Source: JBBQER01 sp052148155
GTDB taxonomy: Bacteria > Actinomycetota > Acidimicrobiia > IMCC26256 > PALSA-610
Assembly: GCA_052148155.1 (NCBI GenBank)
Contig: JBKQIY010000027.1
Coordinates: forward strand, 1 to 13,471
Reading direction: 5' to 3'
Length of the DNA stretch: 13,471 nt
Shown here one piece after another: positions 5,990-13,045 of this stretch. The notes beneath the pieces are model-generated. The model was not told the origin of the DNA. It made no database searches and worked only from the letters and a program-made list of their open reading frames with translations. The translations under genes were made by a program, and so were the position numbers. Positions within the stretch are counted from its first letter, which is position 1, and every line of letters begins with the position of its first letter.

Positions 5990-6459
5990 CTGTTCGTCGC
6001 GCGCGAAGCGGCGCCCGCACATCTCCGCTCGTGTCGTCGGTCCGCGCCGTCCACTCCGGCGCGGTCACCTCCGGTCCATAACAGTTCCGTTGCCCACACT
6101 CCAGGCCTCGACGCGGTGGTTTCCGTTGCCGCAACGCCCCAGTCGGCGTCGTGGTCCCCGACGATCATTGAGATGCAGGCCGGTGACCGCACGACGCGCA
6201 CCGTCGGCACGGCAGATATCCGTCGTCGACGATCCACCCACATACGCGCCTGTCCGGCTGGGACTGGGCATCGACGCTCGAGCGAAGCGGCGAGCGTCGG
6301 GCAGACGGCATCGCTGCGGGGTGGCCGGCGTCCGTCGTTCCTGGCACGGCTTCGACCGGTCCGACGGACAGGCGGCTCCCCTGGCCGGGTCGATGCCGCG
6401 CCGCGGCGCCGCCGACCGCCCGCGTCCCGGTCCTACCGACACGTAGGTAGGATTCGGAT
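5954..6459. other. Intergenic region upstream of the desaturase, no convincing gene
   Basis: Frames in this 506-nt stretch give Arg/Pro/Ser-rich translations on both strands with no motif that I recognise, so no gene is called. It contains the tandem hairpins at its left end and the dyad over the desaturase ribosome binding site at its right end. The desaturase promoter should lie within it, but I see no convincing -35/-10 pair. Confidence 0.55.
6431..6452 (+). promoter_or_regulatory. Perfect 7-bp dyad overlapping the desaturase ribosome binding site
   Basis: TCCTACC (6431-6437) and GGTAGGA (6446-6452) are exact inverted arms with an 8-nt spacer. The right arm includes AGGA (6449-6452), the Shine-Dalgarno of the gene starting at 6460. 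Because GTAGG occurs in near-tandem, CCTAC (6432-6436) can also pair with GTAGG at 6443-6447. The element may be an operator for a dimeric repressor or an RNA hairpin that hides the ribosome binding site. No regulator gene lies next to it. Confidence 0.4.
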
Positions 6460-7380
6460 ATGACTCTCGCGACGATGAGACACGACCTGGTCGAAGAGCT
6501 GACTCCCACCGTGGAGCGCCTGTATGAACGCCACCTCGGAGCAGCCAAGCCGTGGCTCCCGCACGAACTGATCCCCTGGGAGCGGGCGGTCGACTCGACA
6601 CCGCGCCAACCGTGGATCGCCGACAACTCGCCACTGACGTTCGGGGTCCGGAGCGCACTGGTCGTCAACCTGCTCACCGAGGACAACCTCCCCTACTACT
6701 ACGAGACGATCCACCGTGTGTTCGCGAACGACATATGGCGGGTTTGGGCGCGCCGATGGGTCGCTGAAGAGATGCGCCACGCGATCGTGATCCGCGACTA
6801 CGTCACTGTGACGCACTCGGTCGATCTGGCCGCTCTCGAAGCCGGACGCATGCAGCAGGTGTGCGGCGGAGCCGTTCCCGACCCCGTATCACCGGCCGAC
6901 ACGTTGGCGTACGTCGCGCTGCAGGAGCTCGCGACGCGGATCGCACACCGAAATACCGGCACGATGCTCGACGACGAAGCCGGCTACAAGGTGATGGCGC
7001 GCGTCGCCGCCGACGAGAACTTGCACTACCTCTTCTACCGAGACCTCGTCTCGGCAGCGCTCGAGATCGATCCGTCGGGCACGATGCTCGCAATCGAACG
7101 TCAGGTGCGCACCTTCGAAATGCCAGGGACCGGCATCCCCGACTTCACCGCGCTGGCTGCAGCCATCGCCGACGCCGGCATCTACGACTTCTCCCTCCAC
7201 CACGACCAGGTACTCGTACCGGTCGTGCTCCGCCACTGGAACGTCGAGTCGATCGAAGGCTTGGACGCCGACGCTGACCAGGCACGGACGCGCTTGGTCG
7301 AGTACATCGCGCGAGTGGACCGTGTCGGACAAGCGATGGTTCGCCGGCGCGAACGACGTCTCGCGGGTTCGGCCGCGTAG
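6460..7380 (+). CDS. Acyl-ACP desaturase (soluble diiron, DesA type)
   Basis: The 306-aa protein has the full diiron ligand set of acyl-[acyl-carrier-protein] desaturases: Glu74 in LTEDNLPYYYE, the ExxH of AEEMRHA (Glu104, His107), Glu156 in LQELATRI, and the second ExxH in ADENLHYLFYRD (Glu186, His189). These helices form the four-helix bundle in which O2 is activated to insert a cis double bond into an acyl chain on ACP. Length and motif order match the mycobacterial DesA1/DesA2 group. The enzyme is cytosolic and depends on an electron donor (ferredoxin-like) that is not encoded nearby. The ATG at 6460 is supported by AGGA 7 nt upstream; a second ATG at 6475 lacks one. The gene is monocistronic, and the dyad over its ribosome binding site suggests specific control. 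The bond position cannot be predicted. Confidence 0.92.
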   Translation: MTLATMRHDLVEELTPTVERLYERHLGAAKPWLPHELIPWERAVDSTPRQPWIADNSPLTFGVRSALVVNLLTEDNLPYYYETIHRVFANDIWRVWARRWVAEEMRHAIVIRDYVTVTHSVDLAALEAGRMQQVCGGAVPDPVSPADTLAYVALQELATRIAHRNTGTMLDDEAGYKVMARVAADENLHYLFYRDLVSAALEIDPSGTMLAIERQVRTFEMPGTGIPDFTALAAAIADAGIYDFSLHHDQVLVPVVLRHWNVESIEGLDADADQARTRLVEYIARVDRVGQAMVRRRERRLAGSAA

Positions 7381-7489
7381 GCGCAGGAGCATTGGTCGGA
7401 CGGCGGAACGTCGTCTGACAGGTCTGTTCGAGCGGTTCACTGACCGGCCTGGCGCGCGCGGGCAACGAGTGCGGCTGCTCGATCGCCAC

Positions 7490-7597
7490 ACCGTCGATCG
7501 TCGTGTGCCTCGTGATCGACGGCGCCAAAAGCTTCCAGACGGACGGCCCTGCCTGCGACAACCGATGGGTGGCGTCGCGCGCCACGATCGTGAGCAT
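7490..7597 (-). pseudogene. Possible PqqD-like remnant in the convergent gap
   Basis: Reading the minus strand from an ATG at 7597 gives MLTIVARDATHRLSQAGPSV followed by WKLLAPSITRHTTIDGV. This resembles the PqqD-like pattern in which a Leu-Ser/Asn-x-x-Gly/Ala segment precedes a Trp-x-Leu-Leu and a Thr-x-Asp turn. The frame then continues without stop deep into the desaturase antisense, so an intact PqqD-sized gene is not present. A frame change near 7480 would lead to AAALVARARQAGQ and a stop at 7437. The resemblance is by eye and weak. Confidence 0.15.
7491..7522. terminator. Perfect 9-bp hairpin between convergent genes, candidate bidirectional terminator
   Basis: CCGTCGATC (7491-7499) pairs exactly with GATCGACGG (7514-7522) over a 14-nt loop. 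It lies near the middle of the 278-nt gap between the desaturase (ends 7380) and the convergent hydrolase (ends 7659), where a shared terminator is expected. No T-tract is present on either side, so the call rests on stem quality and position. Confidence 0.4.
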
Positions 7598-7658
7598 CGT
7601 CGGCGTGGCCGGCGCGCACCTGCCTGCGCCCAACTCCGGAGAACGTAGACCGCGGTTT

Positions 7659-8450
7659 CTATTCGACGGCGTTCGGCACGGCGACCGGTCTCGGATCGAG
7701 CACGTTGCGATCCAAAAAGAGTGCCATGAGTCCGGCACACTGACGGCCGAACGCGGGGAGCGCGTCGAACGCGTGGGGCGCGCCTTCGAACACGTGGAGT
7801 TCGGCGCGCGAGCCCGCGTCGATCAGGCGCTGATACATGATTTGGCTGTCGCGCCAGTCCACGACGTCGTCGCGGTTACCGGTGAGCAGCATCGTGGGCG
7901 GAAAGTCCGCGGAGACGTAGTTGACCGGACTGATCGCCGCGACGTTCGCTTCCGAGGCGTCGTCGCCGACGAGATACTGCATCGCGTCAGGAGCGCCCAA
8001 GGCCCGCGCACCCGGGCCCAGGAAGTCGGTCGGCGGATAGAACGCAATCGAAGCCGCGACGGGCGAGTGGCGCTGAGCGGCGGCCATGAGCGACAGCTGT
8101 CCGCCGGCCGAGTTTCCCGACACGGCAATCTTGTGCGTGTCCACGCCCAGCGCCGGTGCCTGCTCGTGAAGATACCGAAGTGCCGTGTGCACGTCATCGA
8201 TCTGGGCCGGCCACTTCGACGCCGGGGCAAGCCGGTACTCGCACGCCAGGCACGTATAGCCGAGCCGGCCGAGCAGGATGCCGTACCCGCGTAGCTGGGT
8301 GCGGTCGCCGTGCGTGAAGCTGCCGCCATGTATCAGCAGCACTCCGGCGCCGTTCGGTGTCGGCGGCCGAAAGAGATCGGCCTGGAGGTCGCGATCTCCT
8401 CCCCGCCCGACATCGACCGTGCCGATCGCGACGCGTTCGTGCTCAGCCAT
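7659..8450 (-). CDS. Alpha/beta hydrolase, HSL-family (bacterial type IV) esterase/lipase
   Basis: The 263-aa protein has the HSL-family signature: the oxyanion-hole HGGSF (41-45), EYRLAPASKWPAQIDD (71-86), and the nucleophile elbow GNSAGG (112-117) with Ser114. The acid is probably Asp195 in TGNRDDVVD, and the base is His226 in GAPHAFD. The family hydrolyses esters of short or medium acyl chains, including small drug-like or lipid esters, in the cytosol; the natural substrate is unknown. No signal peptide is visible. The ATG at 8450 has no strong Shine-Dalgarno, but the sequence preceding the fold (residues 1-35) matches what the family usually has. It lies 196 nt downstream of the GH13 gene on the same strand and may belong to the same transcript. 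Confidence 0.9.
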   Translation of the reverse strand: MAEHERVAIGTVDVGRGGDRDLQADLFRPPTPNGAGVLLIHGGSFTHGDRTQLRGYGILLGRLGYTCLACEYRLAPASKWPAQIDDVHTALRYLHEQAPALGVDTHKIAVSGNSAGGQLSLMAAAQRHSPVAASIAFYPPTDFLGPGARALGAPDAMQYLVGDDASEANVAAISPVNYVSADFPPTMLLTGNRDDVVDWRDSQIMYQRLIDAGSRAELHVFEGAPHAFDALPAFGRQCAGLMALFLDRNVLDPRPVAVPNAVE

Positions 8451-8646
8451 GATGGGCCGCGACGCGGGTGCGCTGCATGTCGGCTGCGTCTCGGTGCGGC
8501 GCGCGCAGTCGATGGCGATTCACCGACCGAAGCCTACGGTCTAGCGAAATACGGCGCACGGGCCGTGGCAACCCGCGGCGGGCGTCGACGACAGCCGCGG
8601 CCGACGTTGTTGTCCCGGATCTCGACGGCCTGTCGGGGGGCGCCGG

Positions 8647-10248
8647 TCACGTCTCCTCGATGACGACTGCCTCCCAGGCCCGAATCCGCAAAGAGCCCGC
8701 CATCGGCTCGCCGTCTCGGCTTCGGTCCGTCGCGATGCGGATCCGGCCGGTCATGCTCGAAACGTCGGCTGCGGTTTCCGACATGTTGGCCACGACGACA
8801 AACCGGGACCCGCGCCGCCATGCCCACACTTCGTCCGGTGCGTCGAGGGTCGAGTATGAACCGGCGCGAAGATCTCGGTGCTGCTTGCGCAACGCAATGA
8901 GGTCGCGGCTGAGTGTGAGCACCGAGCCAGGTTCGGCTCGTTGGCGTTCGACGTTGCAGACGCGAGTGTCGCCGAGTGGAAGCCACGGAGTGACGTCGGC
9001 GTGCGTGAAGCCGCCTCCGGGAGCGTCGCGCCACGGCATCGGCGTACGCATTGCGTCGCGTCCTGCGTACGCGGGCCAATATTTGATTCCGAGCGGGTCG
9101 CGCAGCTGTTCGCGTGCCACGCCGACATCTCCGAGACCGATCTCGTCGCCTTGGTACAGCACTGGTGTGCCACGCAACATGAGCAGCATCACCAAAGCGA
9201 CCCGGATCCTTCGCTGATCTCCGGCTGCCCATCGCGTCGCGAGTCGCGACATGTCGTGATTCGAGCCGGTCCACACCGGCCACGCGCTCGGCGGCAGGAG
9301 CGCCTCGGTTGCCTCGACGAGGCGTCGCAGGGTTTCGGCCTCCATCGGTGCGGTGATGAACGGGAAGTTGAACGCGAGGTGCAACTCGTCGCCGTCGACG
9401 CCGTAAAAGCGCGCCAGCTCGTCGCTCTTTTCGACGGGGGTCTCGCCGATCAGCACTCGAGGCATGTCATAGGAATCGGCGAGCGAACGCCAATGACGGA
9501 TCACGTCATGGACCTCGGGCCGGTTCCCGTTGAAGACGACGCGTTGGCCCAGCGCCTGCGCGCCCGGATCATCGTCGGCGGTCGCGGGTGGATTGTCGCG
9601 GAGTTCGGCGTCCTTCACGATCAGGTTGCACACGTCGATCCGAAACCCGGCAACCCCGCGGTCGAACCAAAACCGCAGGATGTCGTCGAATTCGGCGCGC
9701 ACGTCGTCGTTCCACCAGTTCAGATCTGGTTGTTGGGGCAAGTGGTTGTACATGTAGAACTGTTGAGTGGCCGGGTCGAGCTTCCATGCCGGACCGCCGA
9801 AGCTGCTGAGCCAGTTGTTGGGCGGCGAGCCGTCGGGCTTGGGATCGGCCCATACGTACCAGTCGCGCCGATCCGCGGTGCGAGATGACCGCGACTCGAC
9901 GAACCACGGATGTTGTTCACTCGTGTGGTTGGGAACCAGGTCGAGTAACACGCGGATGCCCAGCGTTTCGGCCGCGCCGATCAGGCGGTCGACGTCGCTC
10001 AGCGATCCCAGGTCGGGTTGCACGGCGCAGTAGTCGGCGACGTCATAACCCCAATCCTCGTTCGGTGACACGGTGATCGGACTGAGCCAGATCCCGTCGA
10101 CACCAAGCCACGCGAGATAGTCGAGATGCTCGACAAGGCCTTGCAGATCACCGACGCCGTCGCGGTTCGAATCTGCAAATGAGCGCGGATAGATCTGGTA
10201 TAGGACGCCGGACCTCCACCACGCCTCCGGCGTCGGATCCTGCTTCAC
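8647..10248 (-). CDS. GH13 alpha-glucosidase / oligo-1,6-glucosidase-like
   Basis: The 533-aa enzyme begins with WWRSGVLYQIYPRSFADSNR and contains the GH13 conserved regions: DLVPNHTS (103-110), GFRIDV (201-206) with nucleophile Asp205, LIGET (266-270) with acid/base Glu269, and GSNHD (328-332) with Asp332. DSNRDGVGD (27-35) forms the usual calcium loop. Val206 after the nucleophile is the residue reported in enzymes preferring alpha-1,6 links, whereas Ala or Thr is common in alpha-1,4 enzymes. No signal peptide is seen, so it should act in the cytosol on imported or stored oligosaccharides. The open frame extends far upstream, but I chose the GTG at 10248: it overlaps the stop of the LLM gene as GTGA, and the longer N-terminus is Arg-rich antisense of that gene. 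Substrate range remains a prediction. Confidence 0.93.
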   Translation of the reverse strand: MKQDPTPEAWWRSGVLYQIYPRSFADSNRDGVGDLQGLVEHLDYLAWLGVDGIWLSPITVSPNEDWGYDVADYCAVQPDLGSLSDVDRLIGAAETLGIRVLLDLVPNHTSEQHPWFVESRSSRTADRRDWYVWADPKPDGSPPNNWLSSFGGPAWKLDPATQQFYMYNHLPQQPDLNWWNDDVRAEFDDILRFWFDRGVAGFRIDVCNLIVKDAELRDNPPATADDDPGAQALGQRVVFNGNRPEVHDVIRHWRSLADSYDMPRVLIGETPVEKSDELARFYGVDGDELHLAFNFPFITAPMEAETLRRLVEATEALLPPSAWPVWTGSNHDMSRLATRWAAGDQRRIRVALVMLLMLRGTPVLYQGDEIGLGDVGVAREQLRDPLGIKYWPAYAGRDAMRTPMPWRDAPGGGFTHADVTPWLPLGDTRVCNVERQRAEPGSVLTLSRDLIALRKQHRDLRAGSYSTLDAPDEVWAWRRGSRFVVVANMSETAADVSSMTGRIRIATDRSRDGEPMAGSLRIRAWEAVVIEET

Positions 10249-11105
10249 GGAGTCGCGCCGCCACCCAGATCGAGTGTGGCTGCCATCGCCTGCGCGATCG
10301 GCTCGAGACGAGACGCCTCGAACGGCGCTCGAAACCCGACGATAATGTGCTGCGCGCCGGCCTGCACCAGCGCGGCAGCTTCGTCGGCGATCGCGTTCAC
10401 TTCGGAACCGGCTCGCACCTGCACCGATATCTCGACGTGTGCCGGATCGCGACCGACATCCGCGCAATGCGAGCGCAGCACCTCGATCTTGCGGGCGAGT
10501 ACTTCTGGCGTTCCGCCGGGAAGGTTCCACTGGTCGGCGAAACGCGCCGCGATACGCAGCGTCCGTTTCTCACCTCCCCCGCCGATGACGAACGGAGGAC
10601 GCGGACGCTGCACCGGCTTCGGCTCACAACGCGCGTCGGTGAGCCGGTAGTAGGTGCCGTCGAACGAAGACGTCTCGGCGGTGAGCAACAGGTCGAGAAC
10701 AGCGCAGGCCTCCTCCAGACGGTCGAACCGCTCGCGCAACGGTGGCAGGTCGATGCCGTAGGCCGCGCTCTCCTCTTCGTTCCAGCCGGCACCGATTCCA
10801 AGCTCGAGCCGTCCGCCGGCGATCACGTCGAGGCTGGCGGCCATGTTGGCGAGTACCGCGGGATGGCGGTACGGGTTGCCGGTCACCATCACGCCGAGCC
10901 GAAGCCGGTTCGTGACGCCGGCGAGGGCGGCCAGCATCGTCCAACCCTCGAAGCACGGGCCGGTCCGGTCGTGTTGGAGGATCGGATAGAAATGGTCGAA
11001 GTTCCAGCCCGCGCTGAAGACGTCGATGTCGTCCGCGGCGAGCCACACGTCACGCATCGGCTCCCAGGTGGTGTCTTGTGGCACGGTCTTGAAAGAAAGG
11101 CGCAT
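10245..11105 (-). CDS. LLM-class F420-dependent oxidoreductase
   Basis: The 286-aa protein matches luciferase-like monooxygenases of the F420 group: FDHFYP (36-41), MVTGNPYRHPAVLANMAAS (73-91), ELGIGAGWNEEE (101-112) and VIGGGGEKRTLRIAARFADQ (173-192). These form the TIM-barrel cofactor pocket, and the family transfers hydride to or from F420 on varied substrates; the reaction here is unknown. It is the first gene of a two-gene unit whose second gene, a GH13 glucosidase, starts within its stop codon. The ATG at 11105 begins exactly at the family N-terminus (MRLSFKT). A 13-bp palindrome lies just upstream. F420 dependence is inferred from subgroup resemblance; FMN-dependent relatives exist. 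Confidence 0.9.
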   Translation of the reverse strand: MRLSFKTVPQDTTWEPMRDVWLAADDIDVFSAGWNFDHFYPILQHDRTGPCFEGWTMLAALAGVTNRLRLGVMVTGNPYRHPAVLANMAASLDVIAGGRLELGIGAGWNEEESAAYGIDLPPLRERFDRLEEACAVLDLLLTAETSSFDGTYYRLTDARCEPKPVQRPRPPFVIGGGGEKRTLRIAARFADQWNLPGGTPEVLARKIEVLRSHCADVGRDPAHVEISVQVRAGSEVNAIADEAAALVQAGAQHIIVGFRAPFEASRLEPIAQAMAATLDLGGGATP

Positions 11106-11119
11106 TGCGGCAAGCTACC

Positions 11120-11132
11120 CAGCTGTCAGCTG
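11120..11132. promoter_or_regulatory. 13-bp palindrome upstream of the LLM-GH13 operon
   Basis: CAGCTG-T-CAGCTG is a perfect palindrome with a single central base, 15 nt upstream of the LLM start codon. The position could suit a repressor site or a leader hairpin. No regulator gene is adjacent, and CAGCTG is itself self-complementary, which raises the chance level. Confidence 0.25.
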
Positions 11133-11279
11133 CGGTGGTGCAATCGGCCCGGCACGCCAAGCCGATTCGTTGTCGCCGGACCCGACGTCGTCGTCGTTGT
11201 CCAGCGCGCTGATCGCAACGCCGAGTCCACGCCCCGGATGTCGTCGTCGCCGTGATCAGTGACGATCAACACCGCGGCG

Positions 11280-11309
11280 GGACCGGTCATCGATTCGCGT
11301 CGCCGGTCC
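11280..11309 (-). terminator. Inverted repeat downstream of the deacylase gene, weak terminator candidate
   Basis: GGACCGG (11280-11286) and CCGGTCC (11303-11309) are perfect 7-bp arms over a 16-nt loop, about 47 nt beyond the deacylase stop and before the LLM gene, which runs in the same direction. There is no U-tract and the loop is long, so confidence is low. Confidence 0.2.
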
Positions 11310-11356
11310 GTCGCGTATGCCGCGTTCTGCCGCCGCCGGCGCCGACATCTGACCGG

Positions 11357-13045
11357 TTACCTCAGAAGCTGACCTGGGGTCGCGCCGGTCGATGCGCCGT
11401 CGCGCAGCAACGGCTGGCCGTTGACGATCACCAGCCGGTAGCCGGAGGCGTCGACCACGTAGCGACCGGCTCCCGCAGGCAGGTCGCTCACGTACCGAGG
11501 GGTCGGTTCGGTGGCGAGCACGTCTCGGTCGATGACGAGCACGTCGGCGGCCATTCCCTCTCGGAGCAGGCCGCGGTCGGTGAGGCCCTGTGCGCGCGCG
11601 GGCCGGCCCGACAGCCGCGCGACCGCAGCCTCGATCGAGAGCCGGTCGGTCCACTCCGTGAGCAGTCGGGTCGTGTAGTCGGCCCCGCAGAAGCTGAGGA
11701 GGTGCGCACCTCCGTCACTGCTGCCCGGCATCATGAGCGGGTCGTCGATGAGCGTGGCGGTCGCGGCCCGATGACGCGGGTTCTCAGGCGCCGCGAGCGA
11801 GAACTGAGCTTCGAGACCGTCGGCGAGCGACACGTCGATGAAGGCGTCGAGCTCGTCGCGCCCTTCGCCGAGCATCGCGGCGAGCTCGCAGACCGTGCGG
11901 CCGACGAAGCGATCCGCCTCCGGTCGGGTCACCCGTTCGCACCGAATGAGCGGCCAGAAGAACACGAAGGCGGAGCCGCCGCGGGCGATGTCGGCCCGCA
12001 TGGCATCGCGTGCCGTCGGATCTCGGAGCGCGTGTTCTCGTTCCTTGCCGGAAAGGACGAGGACCTGCCGGAAGCTCGGAACATCGTCGAAGAGAAACGT
12101 GTTGCCGAGCGCGAAGTGCGCGCCCTGGCGATTGGCCGCGAACATCGGATGCACTGTCAGGCCGTCGGCCGCAAGCTCGTGCGCAAACTCGACACTTCGC
12201 TGCCAGCCGTTCGGGGCGCTCGGGTGAAGCGGCGCGAGCGTGTTGAGATGCACCGGTCGGCCGCGTGCCGCGACGGCCATCGCCCGGATCAGTGCCCGAT
12301 CGTCGTCGTCGTAGCCGGTGAGGAACGAGCGGGGAATGAACTCGATCGCTCCCTTTCGGTGGCGGCCGATGGTTTCGGCCAGCGCGATCAGTTCGTCGGC
12401 CTGCGCGTGGTTGCTGGGTACGCCGCGCCCGTCGTGCGCGACGTGCAACTCCAGCTGACTGGACGTAAAGCCGTACGCGCCGTCCTCGAGTGCCGCTTCG
12501 GTCAACGCGACCATCTGCGCGATCTCGTCGGCTGTTGACGGTCGTTCCGACGCGGCGTCGCCCATGACCATCCGCCGCACGGCACAGTGACCGACGTTGG
12601 CGGCGACGTTGACGCCGAGCCGGCCGCGGAGGTTGCCGAGGAACTCGCCGAAGCTGCCGCCGCGCCAGTCGACGCCGGCGTGTAGCGCCTCGGCGCTCAT
12701 GCCCTCGACTCGACTGAGCATCAGCAGCAGCCACTCGACGTCGTCGGCACGCGCCGGGGCGATGGTAAATCCACAGTTGCCGGTGAACAGTGTCGTTACT
12801 CCGTGCCAACTGGCCGGCGACGCCGTCGGATCCCAATGCAGTTGGGCGTCGTAGTGCGTGTGCACATCGACGAATCCTGGCGTGACGAGCAGGCCGTCCG
12901 CGTCGATGATTTCGGTGGCGTCCGCGTCGATTCGACCGATTCCCACGATCTTCCCGTCTCGCACCGCGACGTCGGCGGTCCGTGCGGGCGCGCCGCTTCC
13001 GTCGACGACCGTGCCGCCACGGACGAGGAGTTCGAGGTCAGCCAC
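11357..13045 (-). CDS. N-acyl-D-amino-acid deacylase family amidohydrolase
   Basis: The 562-aa protein has the composite barrel and beta-domain layout of D-aminoacylases: an N-terminal LLVRGGTVVDGSGAP (6-20), the metal motif VDVHTHYDAQLHWDP (59-73) with His62 and His64, TGNCGF (88-93) with Cys91 as the usual metal-bridging Cys, and GSSDGGAH (441-448) with the catalytic Asp444. The C-terminal REGMAADVLVIDRD (495-508) belongs to the small beta-domain. The family hydrolyses N-acyl-D-amino acids or related cyclic amides with zinc in the cytosol; many relatives are annotated only by homology, so the substrate is open. The start is a GTG at 13045 overlapping the upstream gene by 8 nt, with no strong Shine-Dalgarno, so translation is probably coupled. 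The first residues, MADLELLVRGG, fit the family N-terminus well. Confidence 0.9.
   Translation of the reverse strand: MADLELLVRGGTVVDGSGAPARTADVAVRDGKIVGIGRIDADATEIIDADGLLVTPGFVDVHTHYDAQLHWDPTASPASWHGVTTLFTGNCGFTIAPARADDVEWLLLMLSRVEGMSAEALHAGVDWRGGSFGEFLGNLRGRLGVNVAANVGHCAVRRMVMGDAASERPSTADEIAQMVALTEAALEDGAYGFTSSQLELHVAHDGRGVPSNHAQADELIALAETIGRHRKGAIEFIPRSFLTGYDDDDRALIRAMAVAARGRPVHLNTLAPLHPSAPNGWQRSVEFAHELAADGLTVHPMFAANRQGAHFALGNTFLFDDVPSFRQVLVLSGKEREHALRDPTARDAMRADIARGGSAFVFFWPLIRCERVTRPEADRFVGRTVCELAAMLGEGRDELDAFIDVSLADGLEAQFSLAAPENPRHRAATATLIDDPLMMPGSSDGGAHLLSFCGADYTTRLLTEWTDRLSIEAAVARLSGRPARAQGLTDRGLLREGMAADVLVIDRDVLATEPTPRYVSDLPAGAGRYVVDASGYRLVIVNGQPLLRDGASTGATPGQLLR

Noticed and set aside
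8573..8600. 7-bp inverted repeat between the GH13 and hydrolase genes as a terminator
   Set aside because: CCGCGG is self-complementary and common in GC-rich DNA, the loop is 14 nt, and there is no T-tract, so chance is likely.
8878..9888. 336-codon plus-strand frame opposite the GH13 gene
   Set aside because: It is an antisense shadow; the minus strand carries all GH13 catalytic regions.
10249..10530. 94-codon N-terminal extension of the GH13 frame up to 10530
   Set aside because: It is Arg/Ser-rich and antiparallel in composition to real proteins because it overlaps the LLM gene on the same strand in another frame. The GH13 fold begins right after the GTG at 10248.
11106..11356. Small minus-strand gene between the deacylase and LLM genes (54-codon frame from an ATG inside the spacer)
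   Set aside because: There is no Shine-Dalgarno or family resemblance, and Thr/Arg runs arise from a simple GTC-rich repeat; it looks like a spacer.
11252..12538. 428-codon plus-strand frame opposite the deacylase
   Set aside because: It is an antisense shadow of the well-supported deacylase, kept open by high GC content; its translation lacks family motifs.
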